Assembly: GCA_029448655.1 (NCBI GenBank)
Contig: JACCLO010000013.1
Span: 1,736,001 to 1,800,000 of the forward strand
Direction: 5' to 3'
DNA: 64,000 bases
From: Wolfiporia cocos
Lineage: Eukaryota > Basidiomycota > Agaricomycetes > Polyporales > Phaeolaceae
The first letter of the stretch is position 1. Each line of letters begins with the position of its first letter. Below are positions 11,801 through 23,274 of the stretch, one piece after another. The position numbers and the translations under genes were made by a program. A model generated the notes under the pieces. That model did not search any database, was not told the origin of the DNA, and saw only the letters and a program-made list of their open reading frames with translations.

Positions 11801-13709
11801 ATGTCTCCCACTGTGTCGGACTCCACAGTCTCGCCAACGCCCTTCAGTCCATTTTCGTCTTATTCTGTCGCCAGCGGTGTGACATCTGATGGTGCGTGTC
11901 TCAACTCTCGCAAGTTGACATTTAGTTGAATAGCGAAATTAGACGCGCCTGACCTTGGTGCTTTCACTACTGTGTTCCGGGCCCTAAATCACTTCCAACC
12001 TCAATCACACGTAGCCCCTACACAATTTGAAGAAGTCTCAAGTACGACAACGGACTCGTCCATGATCATGTCTCATTCGGACTCTGAGTCAGGGGTGACT
12101 GCAGAATCAACCGTATGGACACGCCATCCGGTATCGTCATACCTCTCATACTCCTCGCCCGATAGTCCATCACATGACCGTTCTCCTCCACCATCAGAGA
12201 GCGACTCTACCGCATCAGATGTCGAGCGAACGGATTTACCCACCACAACCGATGGAGCAGATGAAAATCTGGATCCACCTTCTCTTGGCGATCTGGACGC
12301 GGCATTAGGCTTCCTTGCTGCCGAACGTGCAAAGTTTGTAGCGCAAAGGGACGTGGGTCTTCGCGGAAACAGCAGCTCAGCGACAACGACATCGGAGGGC
12401 GCGTGGCACCATGTGATAACGCCTCGTAGGAAGCGGCGCAGGAAGAAGAACCGGTCGATGCAGGATCTGTCTCGAGTACGCATTCTGCAGCGCGGCCAAG
12501 ACATTCTTACGGATTCCACCGCTGTGGATGCTACAACTGCCGATGACGGGGACGCTGATGATGGGTACGACTCTTCATCATCAATAGACGCCCCTTCCTC
12601 GTCGCCACAAGTGAAACCTTTGCACATCTCCCTATCACGGCCGAGGAATGAACGACGCCGACAGCATCCCCCCTCAAAGCCTTCGACACCGTATTTGCAT
12701 CATAGTAAATCAACGCCCAACCTGATACCACCTGTATCGATACCCTTAGATGCGCGTGTGCTACACTTACGCAACCTTGCGCACAAGCTGCGGCTGTTCT
12801 TTCCGCAGGATGCCAACGCCCTTCATGACATTCTTGCCCCCGACTCGACATCGACGGCTCCGTCTGGGTTTGTCGACACTCGTGGTCCCGTACCTCGCTC
12901 TCAAGATACCCTGATCCATGTATTTATTGACCAGTACGTCCTTAGCATATTCTAGCCCTAACCTTCTGACATCCTCCAGCTCAAACATCCTGATTGGTTT
13001 TCTCACATATCTTAAACGGCACCTCCACCACATGCCGCGCACCAAGAGCAAGTATCTTTCACATGCTGCGCTCGCGCTTATCCTCGAGCGCGGGCGGCCT
13101 ATTACCCGGCGTGTACTCGTCGCCTCGTCACCCCTATACCAGCCGGTCAACACGGCCGAGCAACTTGGGTACGAGGTCCGTGTCTACGCGCGCGTGCCCG
13201 ACACAGGCGATGGTGCCGACCGTCTGCGCCGTGGGCACAACCGGAGCGAGTCCCACTCATCACACAGCCCGCACCGCGGCCGCACGCGGAGGGGTGCCTC
13301 GCACGCGCGTGCGCACTCGCACCGTAACTCGTACGGCGGCGGGGGCACCTCGACGGAGTCAGACACGGGCAGTGGCAGCGGTGGTGCTGCCCGCGTGCGG
13401 TACCGCGAGCAAGGCGTGGACGAGCTGCTGCAGCTCAAGCTGCACCAGGCGATTGCGGATGTGGACGAGGTCCCCCCGGGCGCAACCATCGTCCTCGCGA
13501 CCGGCGACGGTAATGTCGGGCAATTTAACGAAGAGGGCTTCCTCGGCGTTGTGCGAACTGCGCTGAAGAAGGGATGGCGTGTCGAACTATATGCGTGGGA
13601 GGGCGGGATGAGCCGGGCATGGTTGCGTGAGTTCGGGGAGGGTCCGTACAGCAGCAGGTTTCAGGTCCATATGTTGGATCGATTCGCTCCAGATCTGTTA
13701 GAGGTATAG
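11801..13709 (+). CDS. NYN-domain (PIN-like) putative RNase
   Basis: Exons 11801-11891, 11943-12933 and 12980-13709 give 603 residues. The first half is low-complexity: Ser/Pro/Thr/Asp-rich with a basic patch (RRKRRRKKN), likely disordered and possibly nuclear. The second half has the NYN signature: IHVFIDHSNILIGFL around residues 355-369, with the acidic residue Asp360 and the SN that gives the family its name, then VLVASSP, a Tyr-Glu-Val strand, a His/Ser/Gly-rich insertion, and a second acidic site ATGDGN (Asp537) followed by a helix and RVELYAWEGGMS. NYN domains are related to PIN nucleases and cleave or bind RNA; these residues match the expected metal-binding carboxylates. Intron 2 splits the FID/HSN motif. 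The substrate is not known. Confidence 0.85.
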
Positions 13710-14163
13710 TCGACCCAGGAGTCCGGGGGTATATGTCTAAGCTAAGTCTGAGTCGGCTTCGTTCTGCATGGCGAGGAGGTATGTATACTAGCTGTGGTCT
13801 GTCTGTGCTATACGTGCTGAGCTTCATTGCACGGAATCTAGTGCACCGTACACATATTGTACATTCGTATTGTATGGTTTATTGTACAACTACTTTGTAT
13901 ATATTATGACAAGTACGTCAGAAATACTACTCGCCACACCATTTAGAACTCACGACTCGTTTTGCCCAGTAGTTCTGGGCACTTCGATGAGCCGTCTAGT
14001 CACAGTAGGTGTGTTCCGTAGACTCCAACGGTCCAGGAGCTGCCTATCAGGCGGCCTCATGTCGCGCTTCTATCTTGAACCTTGTTCTCGCTCAACCTTA
14101 TTCCAAGCATATTACTGTGCATACCGCCATTGTAGTGCTTGCCTCTCACCTCTCAACGTCGCC
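13710..14163. other. Intergenic, nothing recognised
   Basis: About 450 bases upstream of the second FtsJ-like gene. The reading frame of that gene stays open upstream to 13870, but this stretch is AT-rich near its start and has no counterpart in the paralogue, so I treat it as leader. A TATATATT is present near 13897, about 265 bases before the chosen start. Confidence 0.4.
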
Positions 14164-15691
14164 ATGGAACAAGACAAGCACGAGGAGATAACTTGTATCG
14201 AAGATGTTGACAGAATGATCACAGATGCTCTCACCCAATGGTCGCCTCAGGACAATCCAACCGGCGCGCAGTTCTGGGACTTGTCGCTCCCATATCGACG
14301 TCTCCGGATCCTGAAACGTCTTTACGGTGCCCATCCTGCGGTAGATAGGTCTTTCAACAAACAGCGCGACGCTTATTTGCGTCAGCGCCTGGAGAATACG
14401 CATACGCCCCACTTGCAAACCTACGAGACAGCGTTCGCGAGCATTAACCGCGCGAATGGGGGCTGCTTCTTCGGCGGCCGTGTCAAGCGGTTCCTTGACC
14501 TGGGCTGCTCGCCAGGCGGGTTCTCGTCGTGGTTATTGAAAAACAACGAGGGCGTGCGAGGCGTCGGAATTACGTTGGCGGCGGATGAGGAGGGTGGCTT
14601 CCCTTTCCATGTTGATCCCAGCTTATGCGCCAAAACGAAGTATCGAGTTCGATACGAGAATGTGATACAGCTCGCCATGACATCCGTCAGTGTCGACAAG
14701 AATCCAGTCGTCCCAATCCGCGATAATCCTTCTATTGATACCGATGATCAAACGGCAACCTACGACCTCATCATCGCGGGCGCGTTCTTCACGCTCCAGG
14801 GTCGCATCAATTGGTGGAATCGCGCTCAACTGACGCTTTCGCAGCTATTGCTTGTCGTCTCCAACCTCACACAAGGTGGCTCAGGCATCTTTGTCGTCAA
14901 CACCAAACCTTCGCTAGTCATTCTCGACGTCATCGGCGTACTCCGCCGCTGCTTCACATCTGTTCTTGCTCAGAAGGGCGGGAGGCTGCACGCGCAACGA
15001 AGCTCGTGCTACCTCGTGTGTAGGGGCTTCCATGCATCCAGGGAGGACCTGGAGGAAATCACTGGTCGGGTCCGCGCGGCTTTGAGGCTCTTGGGTACTG
15101 TATCCGAGTCACTTGGGTCCGATTCGGTTACAGGCGACTCAGATAGCGAACCTGAGATGGAAGATGACCACGAAGCCCTAGAGCGTGTAGTGGACAGGCA
15201 GCAGCTGAGATGGTTCAACCTCAGACTCATGTCTGGGGTGTCAGCTGCAGAGGTCTACGGCAAGCAGCAGCAGTTCGTCCTACGGCTGTTCGAGCCACTC
15301 TGGACATCACAATTTGAGGCAATCCACATCAGTTTTGCACAGATTCTGTTAAAGGAATACGGTGGTAAGTACTCATCGCTGAGTTGAGATGTCATTGAAT
15401 ATGATGACAATTTGAGGGTCAGAAGAGAACAAGTCTAAGGAAGAATCTGCCCCGACGTCTCCAGACCTCAAGTCTCTTGGTCCTGCCTTGCCTACCATAC
15501 CGCGTGGAACTGCGTGGCATCGTCACAGCTCAGCAGCTAGCCAACGGCAGTCTGGCGTATCGACAACTCGAACTACGAAGCCGATAGCGGATAATAGGCG
15601 ATTCGGTGGAACAAGCTATGGTGTGTTTGGTGGCGCCAACTCTTTGCACCGCGGTGGGGCGGGCTCCAGCACATCGAGGAGGGAAGCTTAG
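14164..15691 (+). CDS. FtsJ-like methyltransferase, copy 2
   Basis: Paralogue of the minus-strand gene at 4795-6355, in opposite orientation about 8 kb away. Exons 14164-15364 and 15417-15691 give 491 residues, with the single intron at the same place as in copy 1 (after the Gly-Gly at the end of the globular part). The SAM motif RFLDLGCSPGGFSSWLL has its LDLGC at residues 111-115. Both copies share the helix HPAVDR, the motif ASINRANGGCFFGG, and the stretch TLQGRINWW. As in copy 1 the catalytic acidic residue of FtsJ enzymes is replaced (YDLIIAGAFFTL) and the late glutamate before YLVCRGF is absent. The C-terminal exon is Gly/Ser/Arg-rich. The start was chosen by alignment with copy 1, although the frame is open 98 codons further upstream. 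Function is unknown. Confidence 0.85.
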
Positions 15692-16556
15692 TGGGACCTC
15701 TCCTGGTAGGTTTTCTTGTCAGAGTGCATACGGTATGCGTAGGAAGCCGGACCGGCTTACAATCAGTGACTCAGTTAGTAACGAGAGTATATTCTGTATA
15801 TGGGAAGAGTCGCGAAGACGTTTGTATTGGATCACGATCAATTGCTAAATAGCAGGGAGGCAGTTGACGACCTGTTCCGCAAACGTCGCGTCCCATTATG
15901 TAAATGAGCGCTGTTTTGGATCGCTACCTAGCCCAGTCTCATCGCACTACACCGTTTGTTTCAGCACACCATCCGCTTCCTTACTTTGATCAAGGCACGC
16001 GATGTTTTCCGCATGGCATACAGCCTCATCCGACAACATGATGCATTCAATTGATATGAAAACATCCATCTCTATCCTTTCCTCGGCACGACAGTGAGCC
16101 TTCGTACGTTATGAACTTGATGATTTCACTCTCGCAACGATTTGGGTAAGAGGATCAAATCCACCAACACGTTTGCCATCCAGTTTCTGGTCCAACAATC
16201 TCGGCGTCGCTGCCTCCGCCAAGGTCGTTGCCGACACGACTCTTTTCTGGGTAGCACAGCTCATTAAGCCCTCAGCGGGAGCAGATCATAAGCGACGACA
16301 ACTAACGACAATCTAGTCTGATCTGATATTGGACTTGGTAATGATCTGCCCCCGTTTTCTTGGCTTGCCAGGCTTGGCATTAACATGGAGCGGATGCCCA
16401 GCAACCAACAGAAGTCCAAGCGCCACCATTAAGAAGCACATCCTCCTCGACGGATTTTGATCTCTTCCACTTTTTTTACCACCTTTTCTTTCTGTTGTTT
16501 TCTGACTTGTACGTTCGATTGCTGACTTTCGACTGTCCGTCTGGGCTCGCGCAAAG
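15692..16556. other. Intergenic, nothing recognised
   Basis: 865 bases before the bestrophin-like gene. The end of the interval (16440-16556) is pyrimidine-rich, as is common just upstream of fungal start codons. The minus-strand frame 16313-16720 overlaps the bestrophin first exon and is taken as chance. Confidence 0.4.
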
Positions 16557-18694
16557 ATGGAGACATCTTTCATGCTCGCCATTGACCCGTTCGCTCCGAC
16601 ACGCGGTGGTTTCTTCTCGCAGCTCATTAATGCGGTCTCTGCAACAGCTTTGATCAGGTGTTGGCCTTTGCTAGTCTTTTTCTCTGCCTGGTCGACCGCG
16701 ATCTGCGTGATCAGCCACAATGTTTACAATCTGGGCATTCAGAGCACGCTTCTGACCGTGTAAGTAATGGCATATTCACCTCAAGGACATGTAATTTGCG
16801 TACATTTTCATAAGTTCCTGGACCTAACGTCGGTCACACAGCATTGGTACAGTACTCGGTTTTGTGGTTTCGTATCGCACCACCTCTAGCTTCGAACGGT
16901 ACAATGAAGGCAGGAAACTCTGGTCGCAAATTGTGCTCGCGAGCCGAACATTTGCTCGCACAGTCTGGTTCCATATCCCAGGTATTTCACTCGACTTATA
17001 CCCCGTGTCCCCTACACTCATTCTCCGACGCAATCAGACGCATCCCCCTCATTCGCAGACAACAAGTCTACCCCAGAGCAGCGCCGCCAACGCGTACTGA
17101 TCGAGAAAAAGACAACAATCAACCTCGTCGAGGCTTTTGCGGTGGCCGTCAAACACTACCTGCGCGGCGAGGAAGGCGTGTACTACGTCGACCTGTACCA
17201 TCTCGTCAAGTTCCTCCCACCATACGCGCTGCCTGCGAGCATCCCTTCTGTGATCGACGTCTCGGATCCCGACAGTCCGGATGCGAACGAGCAGGTTTCG
17301 GATATGCGATCGCTGCGAAGCGTGCCGTCTCCACACGCAGTCTCCTTTGCGAAAGCCGGACAATTGCCCATGCCAGTCACCGCCCTACGCAGGGTGCAGG
17401 TCGTCAGTCCGTCAATAGATCGCGAGAAAGTAGAGAAGGACGACAGGACGTCTATGGTAAACGGGTTCGAGCCGGATTCTTTTTTATTGCCAGCGAGGAA
17501 CCCGCCAAAGTACCACCTGCTAGACCTTTTCCCAATGTCTATATTCGTGCGCCTCTTGACCAAGCGGGGCAAGGATATCAAAGTGAGAGTGAACAACACC
17601 CAGCGGGATGCACAGTTGAATGTGCATGATTACTGATCTCTACATCTCCACAGGGAAAGACAGCCGCCAAAATCCGCGCCAAGCTGAGAAGCAAGACAGT
17701 CTCGCACAACCTCCCGCTCGAGATTTCCTTCTACCTTGTACGTTAAATTCCTGAGCTGAGACACTTTGAACTGATTTATGGCGCAGAGCTCATATGTGGC
17801 AGCGCTGCAATCGCACAAGATCATTGATCCGCCCACCACCAGTACGTCGTGATATGAATAGCTCCTCTACACTGCTCACCTACTTAACGCAGCCGCATTG
17901 ATGAACGCACTTAACCAGCTGGTGGACGCGGTCACGGGGCTCGAGCGCATTCTAACAACTCCAATTCCCTTCTCGTGCGTCATCTAGATCAGTCAGCAGG
18001 CCGTTGACGGACTGTCTACCTGTAGGTATCGCGTGCACCTCTGGACCGTGACGATCCTATACAACTTGCTCCTGGTAATTTCTCTAGTTTCCTATGTCGA
18101 GACCCAGCTTACGGTATAATATAGCCTTTCCAGACATGGAACTATGTCGGGTGGTTAACAATTCCTGCTACATGCTTGCTTGTACGCTTGGACCTTTCTG
18201 GCTTGCACTATGCTCAGGAGCTAACGCATCTGTTTTGGGCAACAGAGCTTTATTTTCTTCGGTTTCCTTGTCGCAGGAGAGGAAATTGAGAGTGCGTTTT
18301 GTACATTTCCTTAGCAATAACCAACTCTGATCATCGTGCTTGTAGATCCATTTGGTTGGTTGTCCCACAATTGCGTGTGAGGTAGGATATACTGACATGT
18401 ACGGTCTTGAATCCAGGGTACGACAAGAACGATCTGGTACGTTCAATATATCGGCTTGGAGTCGCATATCCCCTAACGCATGCTCAGAACATGGACCATT
18501 TCACGCACAACATCATCCGCAATGAGTTGCGAGCGCTGACCGCACAACCTGTGCCAGACCCATCTGTTTGGGCGTTCTCTCCACACAATGATCAGGTCTT
18601 CAGCTTCGGCGCCGGCCTGAAAGAGCGCGTCACCCCTGATGGATGGATTCAACGAGGCCTTCCGCGCATGCAAGCTGCCCTAGCAATCGTCTGA
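16557..18694 (+). CDS. Bestrophin-type anion channel (UPF0187)
   Basis: Predicted multi-pass membrane protein of the bestrophin/RFP-TM family, whose characterised members form chloride or bicarbonate channels. Twelve exons fit: 16557-16759, 16842-16981, 17059-17582, 17654-17737, 17787-17841, 17893-17974, 18026-18074, 18125-18181, 18246-18291, 18346-18354, 18417-18436 and 18488-18694, total 491 residues. Hallmarks: an N-terminal helix pair (ALIRCWPLLVFFSAWSTAIC; TVLGFVVSYRTTSSFERYNE with the family's R-Y-x-E-x-R/W pattern), TTINLVEAFAVAVKHYLRGE, then IPFSYRVHLWTVTILYNLLL, PFQTWNYVGWLTIPATCLL, SFIFFGFLVAGEEIENPFGY and the acidic DKNDLNMDHF loop, which in bestrophins binds calcium. Exon 10 is only 9 bases (encoding the Asn-Pro-Phe part). 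A 150-residue variable insertion sits between the first and second membrane blocks. Confidence 0.9.
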
Positions 18695-19326
18695 AGGCTG
18701 TTCACTCGTCAAGCGTTGCTCGCGCGCTCAATTCACCCATGCCCCATTACAGCGTACTCACCATGCAGGGGGACCTAACAGGCTGCGCCATGCAGCCGCT
18801 CATTCGCAGTATGTTGAAGGCCAAGACTCACATCATTTTTGTACACGAAGACAAATGTATTGCAACGCTTTCACGGATGCACGGCACCTACGGATTCACG
18901 AAAGTCAGCACCATCAAAATAAAAGTTAACATATTTAGCGCGTAACTGCACAGACTGTTGCATCGACCGTATCTAACATAACACCATTCATTGCATCATG
19001 GGACACTCCACGATTTGCGTATTTATTGCTGATTAGCAGTTTTGGTTACGCAGAAAACTTTCATGTTTCCACCACGGAAGTGGTTGCATCTCGTTGCCGA
19101 TGAGACGACAAGAGACATGAAGCTCCGGTACCGAAGTCAGCACTATCAAGGCACGCCTATGTTCTTACTTCGAGAGGTTTCACGGCACGAATCCCATATG
19201 AGACATGTACATGCTTGTTCATGTGAAGCAGAGAAAGCTGAGCTTACGGTGTAGCCGACTCCACATGCTCTTGTTGATCGGTTCAATCTATGAGTTCGCT
19301 ACTGATATATCTAACCGCATACAACG
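18695..19326. other. Convergent intergenic region
   Basis: About 630 bases between the 3' ends of the bestrophin-like gene and the alcohol dehydrogenase. It has AT-rich patches near 18910-19050. No gene, RNA or clear repeat was recognised. Confidence 0.4.
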
Positions 19327-20639
19327 CTATAGCCTGGGACGCGGTAGATCCTGCTCCTGGGGGAGAAGCACAGCTCTGAACAGTGCAGAGCTGCGGCGTT
19401 CGAAGGCCTCGTTAGCTCTAACAAATGGGAATGTTTCTACCATGACTTTGATCCCGTTCGCCTTCGCAAAGTTGATGCAGTCCAAGCAATCTGCTACCGG
19501 TCCATTCGGCCAGCCACGGATAGAGAGTCCCTTCACATTCAGCGAACCTATTGCACATATGAGTAACTAATTAGCATGATCTGTTGACGACCTGCCTAGA
19601 TTGACCGACGTGTCGCCCGTGAGGGCGAGCACCAGGAGCGTCCCTCTGGGAGCAAGAGCAGGAATCATGTCGCGCATGATATCCGCGTTGGGCGCTGTGC
19701 ACATTATCACCCTTACGTTACCAATCTTCTTCAGCTCGGCAACTTGGTCCGCAGTCGATCCGTCGAGAAATGCGTCTGCACCTAGCGCGAGTGCTAGCTG
19801 CTTTTTGGATCCTGACGAGGAGAGTGCAACAGTGCGGTATCCCATCGCCTTCGCGAATTGAATGCCAAGGTGACCTAATCCACTATGGCGCGGCGTATCA
19901 GCCTGTGGATAAATTGGTATGTTATGGCACATACCCGATTCCTTGAACTGCGACGTAGGCGGGTGGCTTGCACGGCATGTTGCGCAGAGAGTCTGGGAGC
20001 AGTGTTTATCGGCGACCACGTATACGAAGACCAACCGCAGTGCGCACTGAAAGTCGTAACACCAGCACAGAACAGTGGAGCCACCTCAGCTGGTCTCATA
20101 TCCTCCGGCACAGGAGTCACCGCCTCGGTTCGCAGCGTGACGTACTCGGCGTATCCTCCATGCCTTGCGATTCCTATACCATAGCTCAACACAACATCGG
20201 ACTTGCCAATTTCGAACACCCACCATTGATGTCCTCGTTCTCACAGGTCATATAATCGCCTACCATGCAGCTCACGCAGGTGTTACAATGTCCACCGTGC
20301 CATCCAGAGCCCACACGGTTACCAATCTTCCATCTGTTTTCTGTGGACGGAGTGGCGGCGACATCACCGACGATTTCATGCCCCGGAATCCTGGGGTATT
20401 CCACCTGAGGCATCAGCTGGAACTTGGCGATCTCATCGCTTATGGGATGTCAATCAAAGCATCATGTTCCAGAGTAACAGCCAATGAGCGCACCTAGCAC
20501 ATATGCCACATGCGAGGACCTTCACGACAATTTCGCCTGGTGCTGGATCTCTCCATTGAACTTGAATGACCTGGAGCGGACCGCCCTTCTCTAGAAAAGC
20601 ATAGGCTTTGTAGGATTCGGGGTGAGCTGCGCTTGACAT
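19327..20639 (-). CDS. Zinc-dependent alcohol dehydrogenase (MDR family)
   Basis: Medium-chain NAD(P)-dependent alcohol dehydrogenase. Exons on the minus strand: 20639-20494, 20438-20224, 20173-20048, 19992-19935, 19882-19596 and 19547-19327, total 350 residues. Catalytic zinc ligands fit CGICASDE (Cys47) with GHE (His69) and Cys156 in PLFCAGVTTF. The structural zinc site is Cys100, Cys103, Cys106 and Cys114 in the spacing C-x2-C-x2-C-x7-C. The Rossmann cofactor motif GIGGLGHLGIQ is near residues 180-190, followed by a serine-rich strand end (SSSGSKK) suggesting NADP may be used. The fifth intron (19548-19595) starts GCAGGT and is a GC-AG intron. The gene is divergent from a short-chain dehydrogenase with a shared 550-base intergenic region, so the two may be co-expressed; that is inference. 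Confidence 0.92.
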
Positions 20640-21189
20640 TGTGGTGCTAGATGAGAGGCTCTGGGTCCGTTTGGAGGTCCTAATATGGCTCCGTATCGGC
20701 ACATGTCTGCTCTCAAATACACCGGAAGAGTGATGTTCCGCAGCACTATCCTGAATTAATCGACCCCCTGTCCCATCCGTCGAATTACTCACGCACGTAT
20801 AGATACGTATTCACTGAAGTCACGCGGACGTTTGTCCTACGGCACCGATATGTGCCGCAATTCATAAGGGTGCAGAGATAGATGAGACGATGAGCAAGAT
20901 ACTATAATCTGTGGCTCGCCAGCTGGAAGCGCTGATTGATCTCACGGCACCCGAAGACCCACCCTCGTTCCGATGATAGACACCCGTGGCCGTACCAGGT
21001 GAATGGATGCGTACGAAATGATGTTTAAGGTCGCTTAGTATAGCGGTAGCGGTGAACAACGTCTACGCGTCGCGGCGGCATGAAATGCGCCGCGCCACAG
21101 TGACCTGATGTCAGAAAAGCTACTTAAACAACCATACCTTGCGAAAGCATCCATTACTCGTCCCTTTGTTTACTGTATCGCTCACTAGA
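20640..21189. promoter_or_regulatory. Shared divergent promoter region
   Basis: 550 bases between the starts of the alcohol dehydrogenase (minus) and the short-chain dehydrogenase (plus). No strong TATA element was found. It contains the palindrome-like CGCGGCG...GCGCCGCG around 21065-21095. It is the only candidate control region for both oxidoreductases. Confidence 0.4.
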
Positions 21190-22214
21190 ATGACTTCCTA
21201 TGTCGTAGTCGGCGCCTCACGAGGCATTGGTCTCGAGCTTGTTCGCCAGCTAGTACGTACTCCCCATGCCCACCGTGTTCTTGAGTATTGATATGCAATC
21301 ATAGGGTGCAGACGAGAATAACATAATATATGCAGTCGTGCGCAACATAGCATCCTCCACTCACCTTTCTACTCTCGTCGCGAGCATCCCCAGAAGCAGC
21401 AGGAGGGTCCACGTCGTTGAAGGGGATGTCGTCGACCACCGCGCAATGCGCGCAGCCGCGAATCGAGTCGCGGCGCTTTCCGCAGGAAGCGGAGTGGACG
21501 TGCTCATCCACAATGCAGCTCGGATGGACAGCAAGGACTTGTATCGGGGGTTCCATGACTAGTGGGTCAACTTCGTAAATTCCAGGATGCACTCGTTGAT
21601 GAATGTGTATGCACAAGCGAAAGCGATGACGCACTCGACGCAGACTTCATGGAGTCGGTATGCATTTTCCCCAGTCACCTCCGCATGCGACTCATCCGCT
21701 GCAGTTCAAGGTGAACGTTCTCGGGGTGATCCACACTGTAAATGCCTTCCTACCTCTTCTCCGCACGGGCACGGCGCGGAAGATAATTGTGGTCAGCACG
21801 GGTGGCGGCGAGCGCGACATCGTGTGGCGCACGCGGCTGGGGAACATGGGCGCATATGGCGTGTCCAAGGCGGGAACGAACATGGTCGCGACAAAGTACG
21901 CGGTGCAGCTCGAGCAGGAGGGCTTCACTGTCGTCGCAATTAGTCCGGGGCTAGTCGATGTATCAGCAACTGCGACGCGCGAGCGTGAGTGGTTGTGGCT
22001 ACATCTGCTGGAATTGAGTCTGATGGTGAGCTATGCGTCAGCGGATGAGTTCTCGGCTACTATGCTGGCCAAAATAGTCGATGGTATAAAAAATGTATTA
22101 CCAGACTATAAGGCTCTCACGCCTCAGGAGTCTGTACAAAGCCTCTTAAACGTCGTTGCGGAGGTCGGCCCTGCGGAGGTCGGCCCTGCGGACACTGGTA
22201 CTTTCAAGAGGTGA
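21190..22214 (+). CDS. Short-chain dehydrogenase/reductase, intact copy
   Basis: NAD(P)-dependent oxidoreductase with a Rossmann fold. Exons 21190-21252, 21305-21561, 21618-21657, 21705-21984 and 22042-22214 give 270 residues. It has the cofactor loop VVVGASRGIGLEL (Gly8-x3-Gly12-x-Gly14), the acidic base-binding motif GDV, the structural DVLIHNAAR (in place of NNAG), the serine strand KIIVVSTGGG and the catalytic Tyr-x3-Lys in AYGVSKAG. The last intron (21985-22041, 57 bases) keeps frame if retained; the equivalent intron is seen in the second copy at 42284-43311, which supports it. The last exon carries a 15-base in-frame tandem duplication absent from the other copy. Such fungal SDRs resemble NAD(P)-binding reductases of the sniffer/C-factor type; the substrate is unknown. 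The gene is divergent from the alcohol dehydrogenase. Confidence 0.88.
22158..22187 (+). repeat. 15-base in-frame tandem duplication
   Basis: GCGGAGGTCGGCCCT occurs twice head to tail near the 3' end of the intact SDR gene, encoding the repeated peptide AEVGP. The paralogue at 42284-43311 has one copy, and its last exon is exactly 15 bases shorter (158 against 173), so this is a recent insertion in this copy. Confidence 0.9.
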
Positions 22215-23274
22215 TCACTCATCATTTGCAATCGATATCCCTTGTGATGTCGCAAGCCTCTGAAACGTACTCTATTTGTTGATGTGTTTCCGCGCATTAT
22301 CACGTCTCGTTTGGCAGTAGCTGGTATCATGGCAAATCACGGCAGTGTACAGCAATCAGAATTGTTGTGTCCATGAGCTCAACCTGGATTTACGAGGATA
22401 TCAGCAGCTTTCATTTTCTGTTCAGAAGCTATGGAAGCTGTGAAGGTCAGAAACTCGTGAATGTCTTTGCTCGTGCAGTCGCCTTCGCGCCTGATGGTGT
22501 CAGTGACCACTTCGCGGATGCAACAGTGTGCATCAAAAGTTGCAGGGCATAGTGTTTAACGATCCAACGAAGGAATAGCAATTACGAGCGTGTTACCTCA
22601 AGCACCGACAGTTTCGCATTTCTCGCCCATATGTACACAAAGGGGTTGCTATGATGCCTGTCAGCAGTTAAAATGACAGGAATATTAGACAGCGAACCTT
22701 GAGCTCAAGAAATGCCATGAACAGATCTATTTAGGAAGCAGCTTGGGGAAATCCCGTTGACTACATTGCAGATTTGGCACTGTGAACAGTTGCATATTGT
22801 ATCACTAATCACGGTACGCGTGAACAGAATACAAGAGTGCACGTACTATTGTGTGCTATCCTCTGAATTGATCCAAGTTACATCTTGTTTTACAGCTCTT
22901 GTTACTGGTCTTGAACGTTTGAACGCTTGGAACAACTCTTGAAACAACTCTTGAAGAAGCTATGTGCAGTGAGGGGGATATGCCAATATTCAAGTCCCGG
23001 AGTCCATGCCCCGGAGTCCATGCCACAGGCCCGCTCGCGATCGTGCGAGCCACAGCGCTACAGTCACAATCACGGGGATGTTACAGCTTGTCACGCTGTC
23101 GAGCTCGAGCGCTTGCACACACTTGCACCTGCGACTTGGAGATATCCTCATCTTAACTAGAGGCTGCGTACTTGCTACCTAACAGCTCTCTAGACGGAAT
23201 CAAGTCGGCTCACTTGAGGAAGCAATCGATTACGGGGTCTTTTCATCGAGTCAGATCTCGAGCGCGCGCATTGG
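22215..23274. other. Intergenic with short tandem repeats
   Basis: About 1.06 kb before the glycy-tRNA synthetase gene. Two small tandem duplications are visible: AACAACTCTTGAA twice near 22930-22957 and CCGGAGTCCATGCC twice near 22997-23023. No gene or RNA was recognised. Confidence 0.5.

Noticed and set aside
16313..16720. A 135-codon minus-strand frame
   Set aside because: It overlaps the first bestrophin exon on the other strand and has no recognisable similarity.
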